Of a stretch of 64,000 nucleotides of DNA, positions 42,019 through 49,053 are shown piece after piece (the first letter of the stretch is position 1; every line of letters starts with the position of its first letter). The DNA is taken from contig CAMFBM010000002.1 in assembly GCA_945948555.1 (NCBI GenBank), positions 60,105 through 124,104 of the forward strand, written 5' to 3'. Below the pieces are notes generated by a model. It worked only from the letters and a program-made list of their open reading frames with translations. It was not told the origin of the DNA and ran no database searches. This DNA is from an uncultured Bacteroidales bacterium (GTDB lineage: Bacteria > Bacteroidota > Bacteroidia > Bacteroidales > UBA932). Both the position numbers and the translations under genes were made by a program.

Positions 42019-43167
42019 TCAGGCCATTTCGGATGTGGTTTCTCTCCAGGCCTGCACAAAATCCTGTGCCGTCTCTTTTGTGATTGTCAAGGAAGGAAGC
42101 AATCTGATGACAGATGCCCCCGCAGCTCCGGTGAAGAAATGTTTCCCGAACAGAAGCTTGTCCCTCAGACCCTCATAACCATCTTGCAGTTCAAGACCTA
42201 TCATCAGTCCTCTTCCGCGATACTCTTTCAATGCCGGGTCAAGGCTGCCTCCCGCCGGGGCGAATGCCTCCCGGAAATACTCTCCGACGGCAGCGGCATT
42301 CTCCACAAGATGTTCATTCTCAATGATGTCCAGCACAGCCAATGCCGCTGTACAGGCCAGATGGTTTCCTCCGAAAGTTGTCCCAAGCATACCTGTAACC
42401 GCTTTGACCTGAGGACTGATCAGCACTCCTCCAATCGGGAATCCATTGGCCATCCCTTTGGCTACGGTGACAATGTCTGCCTCTATTCCGGCAAACTGGT
42501 GCGCAAAAAACCTCCCGGTCCTGCCGTATCCGGACTGGATTTCATCCAGAATCAGCAATGTGCCCGTCCTTGTGCACAACTCCCGGAGTGTTCTGAGGAA
42601 TCCCTCCGCGGGTTCATATATCCCTGCAACCCCCTGGATTCCCTCGATGATGACTGCCGCATATTCCTTTGACTGCAACTCCTTTTCCGCTGCAGCGGCA
42701 TCATTCAGAGGAATATATGTCACATTCTCCGAGTAATTGAAAGGGGAGCGCAGCCTTGGGTTGTCAGTGACTGCCACCGCTCCGGAAGTCCTTCCGTGAA
42801 ATGCCTTCCTGAAAGCCAGGATGCGGCTCCTTCCGGTGTGGAAAGACGCGACCTTCATCGCATTCTCATTCGCCTCAGCCCCGCTGTTGCAAAGAAAAAG
42901 CGAATGTGCGGTGTAACCGCTGACCTTGCCCAATCGAGCTGCAAGGTCTCTCTGAAGTGAGTTCTGCACCGCATTGGAATAGAATCCGAGCTTTCCCAAC
43001 TGCTCGGAGACCAGTTTTACATAATGTGGATGGCAATGTCCGACCGAGATGACGGCGTGTCCTCCGTAAAGGTCGGTGTATTCAACCCCGTCCTTGTCCC
43101 AGAGTTTTGTACCAAGTCCCCTGACCGGTTCAATATCCCATAATTTATATACTTCAAACAGGTTCAT
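42019..43167 (-). CDS. argD: Acetyl/succinylornithine aminotransferase
   Basis: 382 aa class III aminotransferase; LLILDEIQSGYGRTG, VAKGMANGFPIGG. Confidence 0.92.
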   Translation of the reverse strand: MNLFEVYKLWDIEPVRGLGTKLWDKDGVEYTDLYGGHAVISVGHCHPHYVKLVSEQLGKLGFYSNAVQNSLQRDLAARLGKVSGYTAHSLFLCNSGAEANENAMKVASFHTGRSRILAFRKAFHGRTSGAVAVTDNPRLRSPFNYSENVTYIPLNDAAAAEKELQSKEYAAVIIEGIQGVAGIYEPAEGFLRTLRELCTRTGTLLILDEIQSGYGRTGRFFAHQFAGIEADIVTVAKGMANGFPIGGVLISPQVKAVTGMLGTTFGGNHLACTAALAVLDIIENEHLVENAAAVGEYFREAFAPAGGSLDPALKEYRGRGLMIGLELQDGYEGLRDKLLFGKHFFTGAAGASVIRLLPSLTITKETAQDFVQAWRETTSEMA

Positions 43168-43178
43168 ATTTGCGAAAT

Positions 43179-44162
43179 TTAAAACGCCGAAGGCTTCAGC
43201 CTCAATCCCTCGGTTTCCTCAAAACCGAACATAATATTCAGATTCTGCACGGCCTGTCCGGCCGCTCCCTTGACAAGATTGTCGATGACAGAGGCGATGT
43301 GTACATATTCTCCGTGCACCTCCAGATGCAGGAGTCCCTTGTTGGTGTTCACCACATCCTTGAGCGAAATGTCGCTGTCGCTGTGGAAAACGAAAGGGGA
43401 GTGGAGATAGTACTCTGAGAACAGTCTGCGGTAATCCTCCTGGCTCATCCCCGGGACAGCCTTTGTGTAAACGCTGGCGAAAATTCCCCGGGCGAAATCC
43501 CCTCTCATCGGCACAAAATTCACCACCGGCTCATCAGCGCCGCCGACTCTCGCCAGATTCTGTCTGATTTCGTGCAAATGCTGGTGGCTGAACAACTTGT
43601 AAATCGAAAGATTGTCAGTGCGCCAACTGAAATGGGTAGTCTCCCCGGGCTTCTTCCCTGCGCCGGTTGAACCGGTTACCGCTGTTGTATGCACTTGATC
43701 TACAAGCAGTCCCGAGGCTGAGAGCGGAAGCAGTGCCAGTTGGATTGCAGTGGCGAAGCACCCCGGATTGGCAATGTCGTGCGAGTTGGCAATCTCCTTC
43801 CGCGCACTTTCGCAAAGACCGTAGGTAAAATGCCTGCCTGCATACTCTCCATCAAGCCTGAAATCATTCCCCAGGTCTATTATCCTGCACTCCGGACTGA
43901 TGTCGTGCGTGTCGATGAATTGTCTTGAAATGCCGTGCCCCAGGCAGAGGAAAAGCACATCCGGATTGTTCATCTCTGTCCCGAATCTCAGGTCGGTCTC
44001 CCCGAACAAATCCCTGTGGACAGATGTTACAGGAACTCCTTCAGAAGATGTGGTCAGCACTGAAACCACCTCACAATGAGGATGATTCAGCAGAATCCGG
44101 AGAAGTTCCCCTCCGGTGTAGCCGGTTCCCCCGGCAATGGCTACTCTCAATTTCTCCATCAT
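43179..44162 (-). CDS. argC: N-acetyl(acyl)-gamma-glutamyl-phosphate reductase
   Basis: 327 aa; GGTGYTGGELLRIL, IANPGCFATAIQLALLPL. Confidence 0.94.
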   Translation of the reverse strand: MMEKLRVAIAGGTGYTGGELLRILLNHPHCEVVSVLTTSSEGVPVTSVHRDLFGETDLRFGTEMNNPDVLFLCLGHGISRQFIDTHDISPECRIIDLGNDFRLDGEYAGRHFTYGLCESARKEIANSHDIANPGCFATAIQLALLPLSASGLLVDQVHTTAVTGSTGAGKKPGETTHFSWRTDNLSIYKLFSHQHLHEIRQNLARVGGADEPVVNFVPMRGDFARGIFASVYTKAVPGMSQEDYRRLFSEYYLHSPFVFHSDSDISLKDVVNTNKGLLHLEVHGEYVHIASVIDNLVKGAAGQAVQNLNIMFGFEETEGLRLKPSAF

Positions 44163-45379
44163 CAGGCTTCTTTTTCGGTGACCTCTGAAGCCTCATCCTG
44201 ATTGAGACTGTAGTAGATTTTCAAAGGATTGGCAATCACCTTTGTAAACCCTACGACATCCCTGCCTGTGTAGGAACGGTTCATCTCGCCGTAAGAACCG
44301 AACTTTGAACTCATCAGGTCACTCTTTGCACTGCAGCCGAGGACAGAGAAACTGTAAGGTCTCATTTCCACCTCAACCTCTCCGCTGACATTCCTTTCCA
44401 TACTCTCCATCATCGCCTCCATGTCCCTCATCACGGGATCCAGGTACATAGCCTCGTGCATCTGCTGCCCGTACCACATCGAAATCTGGTCCTTCCAGTA
44501 GAGCTGGCCTTTGGTTAGCGTGTGTTTTTCAAGAAGATGATGCGCCTTGATGAGAATCAGCGGAGCAGCTGCCTCAAAGGCGACCCTGCCCTTGATTCCT
44601 ATGATTGTGTCCCCCACGTGGATATCCCTGCCGATTCCGAAAGGAGCAGCAATGGCGTGAAGCTCCTTGATGAGGTCCACCGGATTCATTTTCCTGCCGT
44701 TGAGACTCACAGGCTCTCCTTTCGCAAAACCAATCCGGATGTGTTCCGGGGTAGTCTTTGTCACCTGAATCGGATAGGCCTCTTCAGGGAGCCATCCGTC
44801 AGACGAAAGGGTCTCGACCCCGCCGACGCTTGTTCCCCAAAGTCCCTGATTGATTGAGTATTTCGCCTTCTCCCAGGAGAAATCGAAGCCGTGCTTCGCA
44901 AGGTAGTCAATCTCCTCCTGCCTTGAAATTGAAAGTTCCCTGATCGGTGCGATGATTTCCACCTGTGGAGCCAGAATCTCGAAGACAATGTCAAACCTCA
45001 CCTGGTCGTTTCCCGCTCCGGTGCTCCCGTGCGCGACTGCATCCGCCCCGAGTTTCTGCACATGTTTCAAAACCTCAAGCGCCTGGAAAACCCTCTCCGA
45101 ACTGACTGACAGAGGATAAGTGTTGTTTTTCAGCACATTCCCGAAAATCAGATACTTGAGACCTTTGTCATAATAAGTTCCAGACACGTCAATGGTCGTG
45201 TGGCTTGCTGCACCCAGTGTGAGGGCACGCTCCTCAATGGCCTTCTCCTCATCTTTGGAGAACCCTCCGGAATTGACCATAATCGTGTGGACTTCGAATC
45301 CCTTTTCGTTCTTCAGATACGGTACGCAGAACGAGGTGTCCAATCCGCCGCTGAACGCAAGCACTACCTTTTTCTTCAT
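44162..45379 (-). CDS. argG: Argininosuccinate synthase
   Basis: 405 aa; VLAFSGGLDTSFCV, AHGSTGAGNDQVRFD. Confidence 0.95.
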   Translation of the reverse strand: MKKKVVLAFSGGLDTSFCVPYLKNEKGFEVHTIMVNSGGFSKDEEKAIEERALTLGAASHTTIDVSGTYYDKGLKYLIFGNVLKNNTYPLSVSSERVFQALEVLKHVQKLGADAVAHGSTGAGNDQVRFDIVFEILAPQVEIIAPIRELSISRQEEIDYLAKHGFDFSWEKAKYSINQGLWGTSVGGVETLSSDGWLPEEAYPIQVTKTTPEHIRIGFAKGEPVSLNGRKMNPVDLIKELHAIAAPFGIGRDIHVGDTIIGIKGRVAFEAAAPLILIKAHHLLEKHTLTKGQLYWKDQISMWYGQQMHEAMYLDPVMRDMEAMMESMERNVSGEVEVEMRPYSFSVLGCSAKSDLMSSKFGSYGEMNRSYTGRDVVGFTKVIANPLKIYYSLNQDEASEVTEKEA

Positions 45380-45406
45380 ATTCTTTTGTTTTTTATTGTT
45401 TTCGAA

Positions 45407-45470
45407 ATATTAAACCCTCTTGATTTACGGTATATTAAACCTTTTTTATTTACGGTATATTCAACCCTGT
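45407..45470. repeat. 25-bp AT-rich tandem repeat (ATATTAAACCctcttgATTTACGGT), about 2.5 copies
   Basis: 45407-45431, 45432-45456, partial 45457-45470; between argG and the GNAT gene. Confidence 0.8.
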
Positions 45471-46030
45471 GCAGATGCCTTCGGGTCTTCCGTCTGGTGC
45501 TCCTGAGGGTCATAAAGGAGACCTGTGCAAAGGCACATCTTGAAATCATTGTTCTGCAGAATCTGGAAATTCCTGCACCCCTGGCATCCTTTCCAGAATT
45601 CCGGATCGTCAGTCAGGAATGCGAAAGGAACAGGTCGAAAGCCCAGTTCATAGTTCATCTTCATCACGGCCGCTCCTGTCGTAATGCTGAATATTTTCGC
45701 ATCCGGGAACTTTTCCCGTGACAGTTTGAAGATTCTTTCCTTGATTCTTTTGGCCACTCCCATCCCGCGAAAGGCGTGAGCCACAATCAGTCCTGAATTT
45801 GCCACATATTCCTTTCCTCCCCAGGTCTCAATGTAGGAGAATCCTGCGAACCGGCCGTCTTCGGCCACGGCAATGACAGCCTTTCCGGCTTTCATCTTTT
45901 CAATGACATATTCAGGAGTCCTGCGGGCAATTCCGGTGCCCCTTTCCCTTGCCGATATGAAAACCTCATCGCAGATTTCGTCGGCGTAAATGGCGTGGCT
46001 CTCATCAGCCACCTTCACATTTATTTCCAT
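45461..46030 (-). CDS. GNAT acetyltransferase, candidate N-acylglutamate synthase (first arg operon gene)
   Basis: 189 aa GNAT fold (SGLIVAHAFRGMGVAKRIKERIF); directly upstream of argG on the same strand. Confidence 0.75.
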   Translation of the reverse strand: MEINVKVADESHAIYADEICDEVFISARERGTGIARRTPEYVIEKMKAGKAVIAVAEDGRFAGFSYIETWGGKEYVANSGLIVAHAFRGMGVAKRIKERIFKLSREKFPDAKIFSITTGAAVMKMNYELGFRPVPFAFLTDDPEFWKGCQGCRNFQILQNNDFKMCLCTGLLYDPQEHQTEDPKASAQG

Positions 46031-46112
46031 TCTCAGATTAATATGTTTTTAACTGTGTAGATACACAATGCCCCAAATGGCAAGACAAACCTTGATTGTC
46101 AATTGCAATCGG

Positions 46113-46282
46113 AAAAATCCTCTTACAGTTTTGGAGCGTTTCCAAAGAGGTGATATGGGAGGGGATCCTGAACCGTTACCCTCCTAAAGTCGGACGAGTG
46201 AATAAATGCACACAAAGCCCCGCCTCAAAAGACCACTGAGACAGATTGATTCAGAAAATATGAGTTCTCTTTGTGACATAAC
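46113..46282 (-). ncRNA. Candidate structured leader/attenuator RNA (or 6S-like sRNA) upstream of the arg operon
   Basis: Minus strand: promoter TTTG-N18-TACCTTTG (46318-46289), closing stem CAAAGAG(46273-46267)/CTCTTTG(46149-46143), inner helices, then terminator-like hairpin 46150-46119 with TTTTT at 46117-46113. Confidence 0.55.
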
Positions 46283-46349
46283 AAGCGACAAAGGTAATCA
46301 TAAATCGGGATATTCAAAAGAAAATATATAAATTTGCAGGTCAGAAAAA

Positions 46350-46592
46350 ATGGATGCGCGAATGAAACTGCAAAAGAAAATATCCGTAGATCCAGAATAT
46401 CTAAAAAAGCAGAAAGCTTCCCTCGTGAGGAAGCACAGGCAGGTCATTTACTTCAATGACAGCGAGATGGAAGCAATCCGGCAGTATTGTGAGAAATTCC
46501 GTGTGGGGTCATCCAGGTCTGTCCTGTACCGGGAGGCGATAATGGAGAAGATTCTCTCGGCCCTCGAGGACAACCATCCTACACTGTTTTAA
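46350..46592 (+). CDS. Conserved small Bacteroidota protein of unknown function (possible RHH-like)
   Basis: 80 aa; YFNDSEMEAIRQYCEKFRVGSSRSVLYREAIMEKIL; preceded by TAAATTTG at 46329. Confidence 0.6.
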   Translation: MDARMKLQKKISVDPEYLKKQKASLVRKHRQVIYFNDSEMEAIRQYCEKFRVGSSRSVLYREAIMEKILSALEDNHPTLF

Positions 46593-46631
46593 TATTCCTG
46601 AATATTCAATAATCAAAATAAAAGAAATATT

Positions 46632-46997
46632 ATGATTTTCAATATTTTAGTAGCGGCTATGGCTTTGTTTGCAATTGCACAGAATCCCCAGGCAGATGAT
46701 TGTAAAATCATCAGGGACGAAATCGTTGAAGGGGTGAGATACGTTTCCGCAATCCCGAGCGAAAAGGTCTGCTCCCGTCAGATTGACATCGAAATCAAGG
46801 ATGATGTCATCCAGAAAGTTGTTTTCACCCGTGGCTGCCAGGGAAACGGCAAGGGCATCGGAGCTCTCATCAAGGGAATGACCATAGACGAGGCTATCTC
46901 CCGCCTGGACGGCATAACCTGCGGCAACCGAGGAACTTCCTGCCCGGACCAGCTGGCCTGTGTCCTGAAAGCTGTCAGACAGTCATCAGAACAATAG
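46632..46997 (+). CDS. TSCPD-domain protein with signal-like N-terminus
   Basis: CQGNGKGIGALIKGMTIDEAISRLDGITCGNRGTSCPDQLA; hydrophobic N-terminal MIFNILVAAMALFAIAQ. Confidence 0.75.
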   Translation: MIFNILVAAMALFAIAQNPQADDCKIIRDEIVEGVRYVSAIPSEKVCSRQIDIEIKDDVIQKVVFTRGCQGNGKGIGALIKGMTIDEAISRLDGITCGNRGTSCPDQLACVLKAVRQSSEQ

Positions 46998-47023
46998 CCG
47001 GCCGGATCTGCGAGCCGCTCCGG

Positions 47024-47803
47024 TTAGCGCAGGTACAAATCTCCCTCAGAGAAATCCCTCAGAAACTCCGCGTAGGAAGACGCCACAGCCTCGGCATATC
47101 TTCTGCCTTTTTCAGCCGTCGCCTTGAAAGGATTACCTATGCCGGTGTCGTTTGAAATCAGGTCCCATCTGCGTGGAATCCAGACCTTTCCGCTCTTCAG
47201 TAGAGGGTTCCTGAAGCCTCCCGCCTTGCCGTCTCCTGCCTGGTTCATAAACACCAGCTCGGGATGGTAATGAAGCATCACGGAAGTCTCTTTCTCGTCA
47301 GCATGGTCCCCGGGCTCTTCAAAATAACCCTCATCAGGGATGATTCTGTACCATTCACTTGATGCAACAGTGAAGTCGGGATGGCTGTCGCAAAGGTCCC
47401 GAATCATATTCTTGAAGGAATTTCCTCCGTGCCCGTTGACAATCAGCATCTTGCGTATTCCTTGTCTCTCGAGTGAGTCAATGATGTCTTCCAGTATGGA
47501 TACCTGGGTGCTGTACCGTGAATGTATGCAGAAAGGCAGTTCCTTCTGCCCCGGATTCTGTGAGCCGAAACTCACCGGCGGCAGCACCATACACAATAGT
47601 CCATATTCCGTAAATGCCTTTCCAGCCGCATCGACGGCAATGTCGTGTGACAGAATGCAGTCGGTCAGATACGGAAGGTGGTAGTTGTGCGGCTCCGTTG
47701 CTCCCCAGGGGAGAATAGCCAGTGAATACTTCCTTCCTTTTGTCGCACCTAGATTTGAAACACACAGGTCTATTTCCTGTGGGGTGATATTTTTGTTGCT
47801 CAT
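47024..47803 (-). CDS. Creatininase-family amidohydrolase
   Basis: 259 aa; LPWGATEPHNYHLPYLTDCIL, VNGHGGNSFKNMI, DHADEKETSVMLHYHPELV. Confidence 0.85.
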   Translation of the reverse strand: MSNKNITPQEIDLCVSNLGATKGRKYSLAILPWGATEPHNYHLPYLTDCILSHDIAVDAAGKAFTEYGLLCMVLPPVSFGSQNPGQKELPFCIHSRYSTQVSILEDIIDSLERQGIRKMLIVNGHGGNSFKNMIRDLCDSHPDFTVASSEWYRIIPDEGYFEEPGDHADEKETSVMLHYHPELVFMNQAGDGKAGGFRNPLLKSGKVWIPRRWDLISNDTGIGNPFKATAEKGRRYAEAVASSYAEFLRDFSEGDLYLR

Positions 47804-47806
47804 ATT

Positions 47807-49048
47807 TTATTGCATATCATCTGTTTGGGGTCTGAGTACGATAATTTGGATGATCAGTGCGAGTGCCGTCACTCCTCCAAGAACGGTAAAAGCCATTCCT
47901 AAGTTACCACCGTCAGCCCATCTCCCGAGAACTTGCGTGCAGACGGCTCCTGACATCACTCCGACCATATTCATTATGCCGTATGCAGTGCTTCTCAGAC
48001 GAGATGGTATGAATTGACAAAGAATAGGCATATTGTTGGTGTCGAACATTCCGTAACCTACCCCAAAGAACATCCCTGCGCTTACCGCTGCCGTCATTGT
48101 TCGACCCAGTCCGAGAAGAAGAAGGGCGGGAATCATCAGTGCAAGTCCGATTGCACTGGTGTACACCCTGCCTTTCAGGTTCTTCTTTACCCATTTGTCA
48201 GACAGAGGACCTCCAATCATAATGCCTATGAAAGATGAAATTGCAATTGTGATGGTTGAAATCGGACCGGCTTCGGACATAGGTATGTTCAGACTGTCTG
48301 CAAAAAGGGTGGGAAGCCAGTTTTTGGTGGCCCATCCCGGAAGGGATGTTGAGGCAAAGAAGAATAGGATGGCCCAAAATGCAATGTTGGAGAAGATCAT
48401 CCCAAAACTTTTCAGCAGAGGGATTTTTGTAGTTGTCGTGGTGGAAACAGCCTCATTTCTGACAGAATCTCTTTTTTCCCGAAGGCAGATCATCAGGATT
48501 GCTGCATAAATAATTCCGATTATCCCAAACCAGTGAAATGTTTGTTGCCAGGAGAATGCATCGGCAATTGTCGCTCCAAAACCACCTGCAGCCTGACCGA
48601 CATAAAGTCCTGTCATGTGAATACCTATGGCGAAGCTCCTGGATTTCCCGGAGTGCCAGTCGGCAATAAGGGACAGACCAGCTGGGATGTATAGAGCCTC
48701 GCTCACTCCCATTAATGCTCTCAGGCACAGAATCTGGTCGTATGATGTGCAGTAGCCCATCAGAAGTGTGACGGCAGACCATACTCCCAAGGATGCTATA
48801 ATCAGCCATTTCCTGCTGACTCTGTCGGCTACAGCACCTGCAAACGGACTGATGATGCCGTAAATCCAGAGGAAAATGGCCATCAGCCGTCCGAAATTTG
48901 CTGCTGATTCCAATTCGATGATGTCAATCTGCATAGCCTCACGCATAGTTGACAACATCTGCCTGTCAAGATAATTGAGAAGGGCTACAACCCACAGGAG
49001 TCCTACGACAACCCAAGAGTAAATATTGTTTGATTTTTTATTTGTCAT
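47807..49048 (-). CDS. MFS transporter (anion:cation symporter-like), putative sialic acid transporter
   Basis: 413 aa, about 12 TM segments; LNYLDRQMLSTMREAM; operon context with nan genes. Confidence 0.8.
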   Translation of the reverse strand: MTNKKSNNIYSWVVVGLLWVVALLNYLDRQMLSTMREAMQIDIIELESAANFGRLMAIFLWIYGIISPFAGAVADRVSRKWLIIASLGVWSAVTLLMGYCTSYDQILCLRALMGVSEALYIPAGLSLIADWHSGKSRSFAIGIHMTGLYVGQAAGGFGATIADAFSWQQTFHWFGIIGIIYAAILMICLREKRDSVRNEAVSTTTTTKIPLLKSFGMIFSNIAFWAILFFFASTSLPGWATKNWLPTLFADSLNIPMSEAGPISTITIAISSFIGIMIGGPLSDKWVKKNLKGRVYTSAIGLALMIPALLLLGLGRTMTAAVSAGMFFGVGYGMFDTNNMPILCQFIPSRLRSTAYGIMNMVGVMSGAVCTQVLGRWADGGNLGMAFTVLGGVTALALIIQIIVLRPQTDDMQ

Positions 49049-49053
49049 AGTTT

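Noticed and set aside
41806-42672. 288-aa plus-strand ORF across argF'/argD
   Set aside because: Spans two opposite-strand genes and their junction; no motif
46113-46282. Known riboswitch classes (TPP, SAM, cobalamin, glycine, guanidine, T-box) for the arg leader
   Set aside because: None of the consensus cores I can recall (e.g. CUGAGA/ACCUGAU, AGGGUGGNACCGCG) is present, so it is left unassigned
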